Shown here piece by piece: positions 24,229 through 36,949 of a DNA stretch of 64,000 bases. Both the position numbers and the translations under genes were made by a program. How positions within the stretch are numbered: the first letter of the stretch is position 1; the number at the start of each line of letters is the position of its first letter. Source of the stretch: Patiria miniata (lineage: Eukaryota; Echinodermata; Asteroidea; Valvatida; Asterinidae); assembly GCF_015706575.1 (NCBI RefSeq), contig NW_024037059.1, positions 15,909,730 through 15,973,729 on the forward strand, written 5' to 3'. The notes beneath the pieces are model-generated. The model was not told the origin of the DNA, did no database searches, and saw only the letters and a list, made by a program, of their open reading frames with translations.

Positions 24229-27200
24229 ATGGATTACGAAATGTTAGGATGTCTTCAGGACATGTTCAGGCGTCAAGCCAAGATGTTGCCTGATTCAAAT
24301 GCCATAGTAACAGATGATGGCCAGACAATGACATACAAAGAGTTGGATGAAGTGACTGATGTCTTAGCAGCACATCTGCATGGGAAGGGTGTGGTTGGCG
24401 ATTCTATTGTTGGGATATATCTGGAGAAATGTCTCGAGTATCCCATCGCTTATATTGCGATCCTAAAAGCAGGTGAGTTCAGTCCAAATAAATGTGGTGG
24501 TTAGTGATTATAATGCCATAGAATAGGCTTATTGTCATTGTATTAGCTTTCTCATCCCATTCCCACACCTCTCCTCCCCGTCCCATTAAGTCTACCCTCC
24601 CCCTCCCCCCTATAAAATAGTTCATGTTCCTTTTTGGGGAGGGGCTGATAAATGTATATTTTGGGAAACAATTACATAAGTTATATTCCTATAAATATTT
24701 GAATATGGGTAAAAATCAGGTCCTCAAAAAGTGTTCATTTTCCACTCAATCATTTAATTTTAGAGCAACGCCGACCTCTTCACTACTTACAAACGCAGTA
24801 GTTTACACTGGACTGCTAGAAATTAAGGCTAATGATATTGTGATTATTATGTAATTTAAAGAACAGTTTAGACAGTTTATTTGTCTGTTTACTACGAAAA
24901 GTTCTTGGTATAATTTCTGATGATCTCCTAAACAAACTTTAGCATTTTGTGTTTTACTCCAGGTGGTGCCTACCTACCTCTAGACATTTCTTATCCTCAG
25001 CAGTTACTTGATGACGTCTTACAAGATGCAAAACCAGTCTCAGTCATCACCTTCACAGATTTAGTCCCAAGACTCAAAGGTCAGTGGTGTCATTGTTTCT
25101 TGAAAGCAGTCTCCTTTAATTATAGAAGCTCACTGGATATACACTACACTACAGCTGCAATCAGATTTTGCCTTATTTACATTGACAGGAGCTCATGATG
25201 TGACAGTTCTTGATGCAAATTGGTCCATCAGAATGAAGGACGAGAACATAAAGCGAGGTCTACATGTGTCTATGTGCCCTCAAGTCACTCAGGATAACTT
25301 AGCATTTGTGGCTTACTCATCTGGTACAACAGGAAAACCAAAAGGTAAATTAAGGCTGTGTCTGAATTGCTTGGCTACGGCTAGCAGTAACAGGTGTCTA
25401 TGGAAAAGTGGATTCAGCCGCTTCCATTGGCTAGTGTATTAATGCAAGCCATATATAGCAAATATATGGCACATTTGAGCTTTCAGCATTTAAAGTAAAC
25501 GTTTACACCCCCTGTCTTGAGCACTGATGATGTGTCTGATGTCATTTGCCAGGTATCATGTGTGTACATCGAGCTGCAGTGTTCTCATATCATTGGCGGC
25601 ATATCAACTACCCATTCCAACAAGGTGACCGCATCGCTTGCAATGTCTTCTTTGTCTGGGAGATGCTGAGACCATTACTGAAAGGTAATCATTGTGCATA
25701 ATCATCATTGCCACCATCATCATCACCACATGGTGACAGTGTTGGTGATGATGACGATGACGATCACTATTATCATCATTAGCTATTATCACGCTCATCC
25801 AATGAATTAACTGGTGGGGGATATGAGGGCACCCCCTCCCCCTTCAGGCCCATCCCCATCCCCCCGTCTTCCCCGTCTCCTAAGAATTTGATGGCAAAAC
25901 CCTTTGTGTTGCTTAAAGTTAATTGAGTGCCCCTCTCCAGAAATGGGGACCCCCAAGTCCCCTCCCCCTGCAAGTAGAACCCTAATTCTTTACTTTTGAG
26001 GGAAATATTCATCCAAAATGTATCATTCTATCATTAAAAACCCTAAATTCTTCTATTTAGGGTTTCCTCTCTACATCATCCCTGATGACGTCATATACGA
26101 CCCTGCCTTACTCTTGTCGTTTCTTGAGAGGCATTCTATCACACGGATGTTGTTTACTCCATCACTTCTGGCTACAGTCTTAGATACTGACAATGTGGAC
26201 ATTGCAACGTGCCTTGGATCATTCAGGTGAACACTTTCCCATTAAGTAAGAACACTTAGATGCTGCAGATTTGTACTAACAGTAAAACAATGTGGGAGAT
26301 TGCTAGAAATGAATCAAGTAAGGGTTATGTGTTAGTTAAACATTTTCAAGTGGAAGAAGTTGTATTCAGAATAATATTGAAGAGCTGAATTCCGATTGTT
26401 GTTTTTCCAACATGTGTTTTATTCCAAGCTGCCCCTATTTGTGAAACATCAAGCAGCTAGTTTTTAAACTCACTGAATTTGTTTGAGATGGTCTCATCTA
26501 ATTTAAATTTGCTGTTTGTCATGTTTCACTTTGTTGTATTTCAGATTGATTGTTCTATGTGGTGAGGTGGTGACAGTAGGCCTCATGGCAAGAATTGCTG
26601 AGATTCTACCTGATGTGACTGTCATGAATTTATACAGTGTGTCTGAGACGCATGATGTCGCTGCAACGAACCTCACTCTAGAGATGAAAAATCTCCTGGT
26701 AAGATGAAACGCTGTTCAAACATTACTTCCACTTGCAAGCTTTTCTCTTATCTTCCTGTTGACCATGTGGGATGGACCCTGTCTGCCTGTCAATCAACTG
26801 TTACACTTGAGTTTGTTCACTTTAACCAGGGTTCGCCCTTAACTCTTTTTTTTTTCAACAGCCAGTCAGACTAGAGAAACAGACTCGTATCTAGTCCAGG
26901 GGCCTTTTCACTAGTCTACAATAGATGTTTTTATTTTTGCACCACAACGTAATAAACAACAATGTTATTTACAATAGTTTTGACTCACCTGCCGGACTAC
27001 TTAGGGAATGGTTTTGACTAGTCTGCCATTGTTATTACTCGCATTTGGTGAGTGGACTACTGCTTAGGTTGAACCCTGCTATAACCGCCTTATCTTTGTT
27101 AAACTCAGACTCAAGCTATTACCCTGAGAAATGTACACAAACAAAGCTAGGCAGGGCTAGGGCCAAATCCAAAACTGTCCATTTTGTCCAGAATTACTAA

Positions 27201-30200
27201 GATCTCGGGAAATTACTGCATTTTAGACTTGTTTTGTAACATTTGTTTGATTGTGGGATTAACTTGATAAGCATCTTGAAGTACAGAAATTGGCAGTTAA
27301 TTATTTGATGTTGATCTCTCAAGGCATCTGGCAGTCCAGAGAAGACACAGAAGTTTTGTCCCGCTGGCAGGTTACTTCCAGGTGCACATGTTGTCATCCT
27401 GAATGATGAGATGGAATTACAACCAGTAGGATCATCAGGAGAGGTAGGCATTCAATCTCAACCAATCCATCATATTTGGTTTGTCAAAATTATCTTCGAA
27501 AATTGTCTGTTAGAAATGATCTAGGCTAGCCTTGTCAAGATGGACCCAAAAAGTCTCGGTTTGGGAATTGTTTTTTTATACTCAGTGTCTTAGGCAGTGT
27601 GTCGGTCCATAGCTAGGGGCAGTCAGTCAGTATGGTCGGGGAGTCAGTCAGTAAGTCAGTCAGTCCATAGGGGGGAGGGAGCCAGTCAGTGGCTCAGTTA
27701 GTCAGAGAACAATAGGCTGGCCTTGCTAGTCCAGCAAAAAATATCAAATATAGATAATTTTATGCAACTTTATCACGTTGGCAGAAAATAATGTTTTTCT
27801 CAAACTCATGATAGCACATCATAACAGGGTTAACAGCTAACGTAACTGCAGTCTTCCTTCATTTTTGTTTAGCTAAGCTGATGATAAGCTACCGCCCCTT
27901 TTCATTTTTTATTAACATAGATCTATGTAGGAGGTCCTGGTCTTGCTCGCGGTTATCTGAATCGGCCAGAGATGAATGCCAAACGTTTTATATCTCGTCC
28001 AGAGAGTGTTCCAGAATACGCTGGTGACCGGTTGTATAGATCTGGTGACTGGGGATACATGTTATCTGATGGTCACTTGGAAATATGTGGACGATGTGAT
28101 ACGATGGTCAAGATTAGAGGTTACAGTATAGAAATACAGGTGAGAATTTAGAGTAAGACCATCTGTACTTCCTATTGCAACTGAGCAACAATAATGTGCA
28201 CCTATAAGCCAAAGAGCACTTTAACAGATTAATGAAGAGGAAGTACAGGTGGTATGAGCACCTAAAGTGCTGCACTTTGTTTACTGCGAACTCCATGTAA
28301 CTTTCTTGCAATATATTAATGCAACTTTCTACCTCATCCAGCACAGACCCAAAGGGTATACTTAATTTACCAAGTCTTGGAAATCCAAAATGATCCCGCC
28401 CTCTCACAGATGACTGCATATTACTTCCCGCTTTTTGACATATCTTTCAGGCAGTAGAAGCAGCTCTGTTAGACCTCCCAATGGTCAGTGCATGTACAGT
28501 GTTAGCTAAAGGAGCAGAAGGAGATGACAAATACCTAGTGGCTTACATCGTCCAATCAGAAGCAACCAGCAAGAAGGATATACGCTCAGCACTCAAGACA
28601 ATAATACCTAGTTACATGGTTCCTGCATACATTGTGTTTCTTACAAGGTATGTAAGGGAAAATAAATGGATTTTACTATTTTACATACGAAAACAAATGG
28701 ATTTGTACAAACACGATGTAGGTACTGTTCAAGGTCCATTATGATGGAGTTTGTTCTCAATTAAATTATAAACTAAAATTTGAAGCAGCAACTTGTTGGT
28801 AAATGTTCTGTTGTAGTATGCCACTTCTACCCGCCTCTGGCAAATTAGACAAGAAAGCTCTTCCAGACTTCAATCCTGAGACAGCAGACTTTGCTCCAGT
28901 CAACGGTGAGCAAGGAAAACCATGTACGGAGACAGAGAAGACAGTGTCTGGTATGTGGAGTGATCTACTGAGAATCTCTAATGTAGATGTACAAGAAAGC
29001 TTCTTTGATCTCGGAGGGTAAGTTCTTCAAGTTGTCACAAATGAGTTATTAGTCGGTAATTTGTTGATAACATAATTAAGTGGCCTTTTATCTGTAGTGA
29101 TAGACTATTGTTTCTCAACTGAAGTTTCCTGGTGTGATGTCACCCAACATAACAATTATAGCAGACCACTTTATATCTATTTACCCAACCAATACAAGCA
29201 TTAGTTCTTTTGTTTTTCTCTTGTCATTCTTTGCTGGCAGCAAGGCTTTGAATATTGACTACTGTTTCTTCCAAACTCAATTTTCCTTGCCTGATTTATC
29301 TGTTATCTATTTAACCAACCAACTTGAAAAATTTGTTTTTTGTTTTCTCTTCAGTCATTCTTTGCTAGCAGCAAGGCTTCTGAACCAGATCAAAGATGGT
29401 TTTGGGGTAGAGATGACTGTTCGTGAATTGTTCATACACTCCACAGTGGCTCAGATGTCAACACTGATTGATTCCAAGATTGTAGGAGACAACGTGGACC
29501 AAAGGTAAGGATAGATGCCAGATGAGAGTTCTAAAAACTATACAAAAAATGCTTCAATTTAAACTGCCTGGAATGGCCTGAAATGTACAGGTAATAAGTA
29601 ACGAAGGCATTTTGATCGTAGAACCTTCAGCCTCTAAGAAAAACTCTGTTATGGGTTTGAAATGTTTAGTTCTCTGTAAATTAAAATTCAAAACTAACAA
29701 GTGACCAGTTCATTTTCCATCCATTGTTTTATAATTGATGGAATGTTACAGTTTACATCACAACATTAATCTTCATGAAGAAGTTGAACAACATGATCAA
29801 GGCATCGTCAGCATTGATATGCAATTACGTGCCTTTTGGCGCTCCATACATTATGGAGATCGATGGAATGCTGGCCGGGTGTTACTGACAGGAGCAACTG
29901 GGTTTCTGGGTGCGTTCATATTGAGGGATCTTCTCATCAAGACAGAGGTAAGCATTTAAGGATGAGCAGTTTATTTCCTAATTAACTGAAGCCTAAACTT
30001 AATCTGTTAATTATTTTATTACTATCAATGATATTCTTCATTGTCTTGAACAGAACCACATTTATTGTCTAGTGAAAGAACTACCAGACTTGTCAGGGAA
30101 GGACCGTTTACTAGCAACGATGAGACAATACAACATGCTTCCTGAGGATGATAGTCATGATGATGCAAGAGAAGGCACACCTGATGGGAGTGACTTATTG

Positions 30201-33200
30201 GCTAAGTTTGACAAGAGAGTCACAGCAATCACAGGTAAATTAAATAATTCCAATGATGTAAACCAGACTCGCTGTATTTAATACAGATTGCATCACCACG
30301 TACAAAACAAGCCTTTTGCTTTTATCTTCAAGCAGATATCTAACAGGGGTAGCTGAAACTTTTAGAGGTCAACTTTCCAAGAATTGTTGCTAAGATAACA
30401 ATTTGTTTTCATTTTCAGGTGATGTGTCTCTGATTCGACTTGGCATGATGGAGGAAGATTACACATACCTAACATTTGAGGTAACAGCCTGTAACTTCCA
30501 TTTGGCGCTTGACCATATTTTATGTTAGGTAATGTTTCTCTGAAGTTAGGTTATCTTTTTTTTTATTTGTGTGTGTGTTCCCCATCACTTGTAAAACTCA
30601 ATGTCAGTGATACACAGTTTTTCTCTAAACTTATTTTTATCACTCACAGATTGACAGTGTTATTCACGCAGCTGCCTATGTAAATTTGGTCTATCCATAT
30701 GAGGCATTACGTGGAGCTAACGTCATTGGCACACAGAACATAGTTCTCTTCTCATGCACCAATAAGATCAAGCCTCTGCATTATGTCAGGTAAGCAATTA
30801 TAATCAAAGAATTGCATCAATTAGATTCAACTTGCCTGGCACGCGATGAATGGAGTTACATTTGCAGCTTCTGATTTATCACTGATGAGTTAACCTGATG
30901 CTTTGCTGGTGCCTGTATCAGTGGTGTATCCAGCTTTATATGTCCGGGGGAAACCTCACTTGTACAGCCGCGCGGAACTCTAGACATATTTTTTCCCCGG
31001 ATACTTGGCCTCCATAAAATCAAGGGGGGGGGGGGGGGCGGGGATCTGTACCCGTCTTTCAAAGGGGGCACTCTTCAAAGCTGACCATTATGCATACTGG
31101 AAAATATATGCCAATTTGCACGGCATATTGTATGTTTTTGGAGCTTGTTTTTTTTTTTTTTGTGTCACAACTCTCACCATTTATGGAAATGTAGTTAATG
31201 AAAAAAATGTCTTTCAAAAAAGTCAGCCAGGTGTTTGGTGGGGTGCTAATATGCCCCTGCCCCCCCCCCCCCCTTGTATACTCCACTGGCCTGTATATAA
31301 ACTGTTGTAGCAGGCTGCATTTGTTATAGCAATATTCTTTTTCAGAGGGAGGAGCATGGGATGTTCACATCTCAACATTATTTTTCAAAGTTATCTCTGA
31401 TTAAATTTTTTTCTATTATTTCTACACAGCACCAACTCGGTATTTCCAGTAGGTCTTAAGAATTGTTGTGAGGATTCTGACATGTCCACATTTGGCGACC
31501 AACTCACAGATGGTTACAGTCAGAGTAAATGGGTTGCTGAGCAGTTAGTCCAGAGAGCCCAGTCACGCGGCCTTCCTGCAGTCATCTACCGACCAGGTAC
31601 ATGTAGTTTGTGGAAAAAATGACCTCAGCCTAAATTTGGTTTTTATTTGATTTCTTCTTTTCTTTTGAAAACTACATTTTCACATGAGCAATGAATAGTA
31701 ACTGTAGATAATGGGACACACCCATCAACTTTAATTCTTTTTCTTTTGATAAGTTGGTCAACTCTCCCTTACCTGTTCCTTATAATTAATTGGTTACATT
31801 CTTGCACTACAGGTAACCTATCTGGAGACTCTGTGACAGGTGCATGGAATCCCTCAGACACCAATCTGCTGACACTACAGGGTTGCATCCGTACTCTCTC
31901 TGCTCCTGATATCAAATGGTTGATTGAAATGACACCAGTAGACTTCGCCAGTGAATTTATTGTCAAAGCCTGCCAGAATGTCATGCTAGTTGTAGGGAAG
32001 GTCTACCATCTCGTGCACTCAGCACCACTCAAATGCAGGTATGTCCATAAAACTTGTTTTTACTTTGCTTTGTAAATTCTTCATCTCCTCCTTTGTTCAG
32101 CCGTAAATCCAGGAGCACCCACATTGGAGTTACTGGGGTCCATTTTGCAAGGGCACTCTTATAAGGTACTTTCATTGAGTTGGAACTCAATAGGCATTTA
32201 AAAATTAAAAAGCAATCATTTTTGCCTTCCCCCAAATTCTAAGTGGGCCAGGCACACTAGGGGGAGCCAGGTCCTCAAATGGTAAGGGCTGCCTCGATTC
32301 CCCCCCCCCCCCCCCCCCCATCTTGCTATTGGTACATGGTCATCACAAGATGATATGTCACACATTTATTCGACAGGACTTTGTTTGAGTGGATAGCAGA
32401 TTTGGGCTACCCATTGCGACTGATGCCCTTTCATGAATGGTGCAATGAGTTGAAGCAACTTCATCATGGAGTGAATAAGGAGGATTCAGTGTTGGCTGAC
32501 AAACTGGACAACATTGTCAAGTAAGAATAAAACCAAAGTACAACTTTCAAGTTTTACTTCATTCTTTTATGGCTGACTGCTCTCTCTCTCTGCATCTGTA
32601 AAATATTGTGCAAACTCCTTGATAGCTAGGATATCCCGCACAGGGCACAGATGCGGTACTAGCTAGCAGCATATGAATTAAGAGCCCCGTTTATGAGTGC
32701 GAGAAGATTTCTGTTGGATTTTAGATTTGAAGACAGTTAGACTTTGCGAGTCCCTAATATCTATCGATAGAGTGTTCCATTGGGCTACAGTTCTTGGCAA
32801 GAAGGAAAACTTATAGCAATCCTTATTTGTTTGAAGATGAGAGAATGATAGGCCTGAATTTTGTCCAGTGAATCTTTTTAGGCTGGTGTTGATGGAGCAC
32901 TTGTTTACATTGATGGAGGCAAGTTGATGGCAAGTTGATAGTGTGCTTTGTGCAAGAGGATCAGTCGAGCACTAAGCCTTCTTTCTTCCAGTCATATCCA
33001 TGTAAGGTCTTGAACCACTGAAGAAACCCTGCTATTTCAACTAAAATCTCTTTTCACAAATCTGGCAGCCTGATTTTGAATAGCTTCCAAAGCATCAATG
33101 TAAATTTGGTGATGAAGATTCAAGATGGTCTAACTGTGGTCTGACCAGAGTCTTGTATGCCGTAGCTTTCGCTCCTTGGTTGCAATGATAACAATTATGT

Positions 33201-36006
33201 CGTAGAAGACCTAGGGTCTTCTAATGTGTCCTGAAATGACACATTATGATATCTGTCTATGCAAAAGAGCAAGGTGGGGGTTGGGGGTAAACTTCCCAAC
33301 TCCCCCATAGATATCTTCCATAACTCAGCAGCAAAAGATCCAGGAAGAAAATCAGTAACCACCTTTTTTGTGTCAAATTGTCTTTTTTACAGGAATGAAT
33401 CGTTCTTCATGGATTACACCTCCTTCCATAGAGCCAATCTTGAAACTTTGCTCGCTACTCTACAAATGTCTTATCCTCCTTTGGATAAAAGACTTATTCG
33501 TGGTTATCTCCAACAGCTGTTTGTCAAGAAGATTTTGATGCCTCCAATGTCTTTGAAGTTCAGTTGTAAGAAATTATTTTCTGTATTGCAAAATGAATAG
33601 AGGCAGCAACATGTGAATTGTTTAAAAAAAAAAACATTCATTGGGAGTGGGGTTCTAATTACTCGGGTGACGCAGTTTTAAGTGAACGAAAAAGGACAGT
33701 TTTCTGCTTTATTTCGACCATAGTTAGAAATAAAACCTAACAATTAGCAAGGCTGGAAGTATGATGTATGATGCATTAATCATCAGTGCAAAAAAGGTGT
33801 CATGACTGAAGAACACAAGCTAAGTTTGTGTTATCTTTAAACAGCCAGACCCCTGGAGGGCAAGGTGGTTGTCATCACTGGAGGTTCATCAGGAATCGGT
33901 CTGGGTATTGCTAAGTGCTTAGCGCAAGCAGGTGCATCAGTTGCATTAGCAGCAAGACATGAAGAGAAACTAGAACAAGCAAGACTCAAGATTGCAGAGA
34001 TTGGAGGAAAAGTCCTGGCGGTCAAAACAGATGTCTGTATACGACAACAGGTAAAGCTTACCCGAGCTACTTGTGATGTATCACAAGTCATCACAAGTCA
34101 TCACAAGTCATCACAAGTAATCACAGGTCAATCACAAGTCAATCACAAGTCATCACAAGTCAATCACAAGTTATCACAAGTCAATCACAAGTCAATCACA
34201 AGTCAATCACAAGTCATCACAAGTCATCACAAGTCAATCCCAAGTCATCACAAGTCATCACAAGTCATCCAGTCCCAAGTTAAATACCCACAAGTGTGAA
34301 TTAAACGAATTAATGGAATAAAAAGATGAATTATAACAAAGGTATTCCTTTCACTTGTGAATTGACTTGTGATGTACTTTGGAGCAGTCAGAGAAGTATC
34401 TCTACTATAACACTTATAATTTCATACATTTTCCAAACTGAAGTTGTAAAGTCAACATCTATTATAGTCATTGACTACACTTATAAATATCACTTATATA
34501 TTTAATAACATTTCAAAGGTGTTGAATATTAAAGGTTAGCAAGTCGTTTTCACCATTTCCTCACTATGGTATTTTGTTAAGAGCATCACTCGTATTGCTC
34601 TTTTGGTCTTCTTGAATGACGGTAGCAAAATGAGTAAAATGTTCCTTTTTAATGATTCTCCTTTTGTGACAGGTGAAAGATCTGGTTGCTAAGACAGAGG
34701 CTGAGCTAGGCCCAGTGGATATTCTTGTTAACAATGCAGGGATCATGCACTTCACTTTGATGAAGAATTTATTAGAAGATTCTTGGGAGAGAATGGTAGA
34801 TGTAAACTGCAAGGTGAATATGAAGACATAACGTCAACAATGAGATCAAAAAATAAACTGTACTATGTAAATTGGCAAGAAATGAGATATATAGAAAAGA
34901 ATTTGTCTTATTTTCCAGGGAGTTCTGAATGGCATTGGTGCCGTTCTGTCAGGAATGATAGCAAGGGGCAAAGGTCACATTGTGAATACGTCATCAGATG
35001 CAGGCAGAGCCGTAAGTTACTTTTTAATTATCAAAATTTTGAAGTTGATAATTTCAAACATCTTTTGCCTTTGAGAAAGGTCTTAATTCACAGCTTCGCA
35101 ACAAAACAATAGGCCATCTAATTTTGTTGATTTGCAAAGTTCAGGTCAAATTAGGCAATATGCTATGCGCAGCAGTTTAATTCATTTTCATGATTTCAAA
35201 CAAGTCAGATAAAATAAGACTTACTTTGTTTCTGTTGTATCTTTTAAAGGCATTTGCTGGTCTGGCTGTCTACAGTGGGTCCAAATTCTTTGTGGAAGGA
35301 TTGACGTCATCTTTGAGGAAGGAACTGGTTGGAACCGGCATACGAGTGACTAACATACAGCCCGGTGACGTCACGTCTGCCATCGCTGATCACATCATTG
35401 ACAAGGAAGTGAGTAATTCAAGAATAAAGAAATATGTGATTGCTGAAAAGACTAATTATTGTGTTTTCATACACTGACGTTTTACTTTTTGCTCGCAAAT
35501 GAATGTTGCAAAATGATGCCACGTAAGCGGTTTTGTACAAAGTCTATTGAGAGTCAATGAAGTATTTCCTAACAAAATTGAAATCAAGTAAAACTTTCAT
35601 GCTCGATAAAATTGGAAATGTTTCTCTGTCCCAGATGCATGTCTTTTCATCATTTTTGCAATGCCTAACCTTTATTAAGATGATATATGAAGAAAAAGCG
35701 GCGTCAGGTTGCAAGATTCCTTCCAATCCAGTAGCTAGAACGAATATCCTTCATTTTCCTCAGCTCTGATCAGGTAGTCTGAGAGAAATCCACTGTTGGG
35801 AGTTATGTGATTTATCAGGGTCAGGCTGCTCTGTAATTTTTTTTTTTTTGTGTTTTTAGGCCGTAGATCAATATGCCAATATTGATGTGGATAAGTTTCT
35901 ATCGCCAGATGACATAGGCAGAGCAGTTCTGTATGCTGTGACTCAACCAGAAGGTGTGGCAGTTAACGAGATACTCATTGAACCTACAGACTTCCCAGCA
36001 GTCTGA
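24229..36006 (+). CDS. NRPS-like A-T-R1-R2 carboxylic acid reductase (ATRR type), isoform with R2a
   Basis: Predicted four-domain enzyme: an acid is adenylated, loaded on a carrier thiol, released by R1 as an aldehyde and reduced by R2 to an alcohol with NAD(P)H. The 24 exons end at 24472, 25079, 25344, 25684, 26226, 26698, 27443, 28139, 28647, 29017, 29504, 29947, 30234, 30480, 30789, 31596, 32038, 32520, 33565, 34050, 34813, 35011, 35408 and 36006. They join in phase into 3891 nt (1296 aa). A domain (1-535): GGAYLPLD, YSSGTTGKPKG, NLYSVSE, YRSGDW, GRCDTMVKIRG and SGKLDKK with Lys511. T domain: DLGGHS with pantetheine Ser571. R1 (660-1045): VLLTGATGFLGAF and GYSQSK (Tyr841, Lys845). R2 (1050-1296): TGGSSGIG, NNAG, Ser1190 and YSGSK (Tyr1203, Lys1207). 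The ATG context ACAAAATGG is good. Lys2, AASDH and Ebony do not share this layout. The substrate is unknown. Confidence 0.92.
29224..29384 (+). repeat. 131-bp tandem duplication of the carrier-domain exon start (decoy)
   Basis: TCATTCTTTGCTGGCAGCAAGG at 29224 repeats the start of exon 11 at 29355, where the codons for the pantetheine-binding HS motif lie. The duplication includes intron sequence (the ACCAACCAA region). The upstream copy lacks the CAG acceptor and soon meets TGA, so only the downstream copy can be used. Confidence 0.75.
30919..31288. mobile_element. hAT-like MITE, 370 bp, in the reductase gene
   Basis: Ends CAGTGGTGTATCCAG and (right, complement) CAGTGGAGTATACAAG. The right side carries a long C run and the left a long G run (31023-31037). 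A perfect 8-bp target duplication GCCTGTAT lies at 30911-30918 and 31289-31296. It sits in intron 15 of the reductase gene and has no coding capacity. Confidence 0.9.
32630..33225 (-). mobile_element. LINE fragment (reverse transcriptase C-terminal end)
   Basis: Minus-strand frames contain AYKTLVRPQLDHLE followed by IDALEAIQNQAARFVKRDF, the conserved tail of CR1/Jockey-type reverse transcriptases, then SLEERRLSARL-like sequence. It is broken by frame changes and 5' truncated. It lies in intron 18 of the reductase gene. Confidence 0.8.
33845..36006 (+). other. R2a cassette: SDR exons 20-24 of the reductase gene
   Basis: Five exons (33845-34050, 34673-34813, 34919-35011, 35250-35408, 35860-36006) encode a complete classical short-chain dehydrogenase with no ATG of its own. 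The preceding exon ends in T at 33565 (phase 1), so T plus CC gives Ser and then RPLEGKVVVITGG. The acceptor is TTTAAACAG. I see no AATAAA in the first kilobase after the stop, only variants such as ATTAAA near 36527 and TATAAA near 36183. Confidence 0.9.
34075..34275 (+). repeat. CATCACAAGT / CAATCACAAGT minisatellite
   Basis: About 19 repeats of 10- and 11-bp units directly after the donor of the first R2a exon. It can be read as an open frame of Ser, Gln, Val, His and Lys, but the GTAAAG donor at 34051 removes it. It has no counterpart in the R2b intron. Confidence 0.9.
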
Positions 36007-36571
36007 GTTATGTCAACAATTATTCAATTATTTTAAATGTCACAAGTTGATCAAATCTGTGCCTTTCAATGTAATTAGGCAGAAGATTAACTTCAAGAAA
36101 AGACAGAAAAGTTTTATACAAATTTTTCATCAGCATGTTACATTCCTTTCCACAAACCATCATGAAAAAGTAAAGTTGTGCTATATAAAAATCCTGACTT
36201 GAAAATTTAAAATGCACAATTTTAACAGTGTGTGATCTTCTATAGTCTGCAGGTTGTTTTATTGGGTCAAAGTAAGTTTTGTCAGTTTTTTTCGATGTAG
36301 TTATTAATTTTTTATAGTTTCCCTTTGCTGGGTGGTGGGAAATCTTACAAGCATTTGGTTGACATTGGAAAACATCAAAAACATTTGATAAGATAAGCAT
36401 CTGTGACAGTTTATATCCTTCTAATAATTAATTGCTATCATCATTCAGAGCAGTTTGTTTTATATCAAAATGTGTGGGATTATTGTTCTCTCTTGCATGA
36501 TAGAATATTTTGGAGATCTGGCAAAAATTAAACAATTTACATTGTACCTCACAATTAATATGTGCACCAGT

Positions 36572-36889
36572 CAGTGGCGTCACCAGACTTTTCAGTGTGG
36601 GGGGGGGGGGGGGGGGGGGGGGGCACAGGGGGGCACCAGCATTTGATGGGGGGGGGGGGGGCACTTAGGTGGATACGGATCGCCGTCCTGGGGAGGGAAA
36701 ATGTTCGCATACGGAGGATGGGCTAGATGCAAATGGTGCCACATTTGATGCTAAATTCGATCTGAAGATATCTCAAGAAATTGCTATTTTTGAGGTAATG
36801 ATTTTAACAGCGTGCAGAATTTTGCAGAAGATAGGGGGGCACCAGCATTTGATGGGGGGGGGGGGGCACTCGGTGGGCAGGGGGGGCAC

Positions 36890-36934
<45 letters not shown>

Positions 36935-36949
36935 TTGGCGACGCCACTG
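36572..36949. mobile_element. hAT-like MITE, 378 bp, with poly-G and poly-C flanks
   Basis: Ends CAGTGGCGTCACCAG and (right, complement) CAGTGGCGTCGCCAAG. A perfect 8-bp target duplication GCACCAGT lies at 36564-36571 and 36950-36957. A G run lies near the left end and a C run of about 40 near the right (36895-36934). The motif GGCACCAGCATTTGATGG plus a G run occurs twice inside (near 36634 and 36836). Inserted about 570 bp after the R2a stop. Confidence 0.9.

Noticed and set aside
24229-33565. Lys2-type alpha-aminoadipate reductase, AASDH or Ebony
   Set aside because: A5 reads SVSETHD rather than the Lys2 type. AASDH has a C-terminal beta-propeller and no reductase domain, and Ebony lacks R1. 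The extra R2 domain fits the ATRR type.
34051-34299. Extension of the SDR frame through the Ser/Gln/His/Lys-rich repeat
   Set aside because: A GTAAAG donor after ACAACAG at 34050 matches the R2b exon exactly, so the repeat is intronic.
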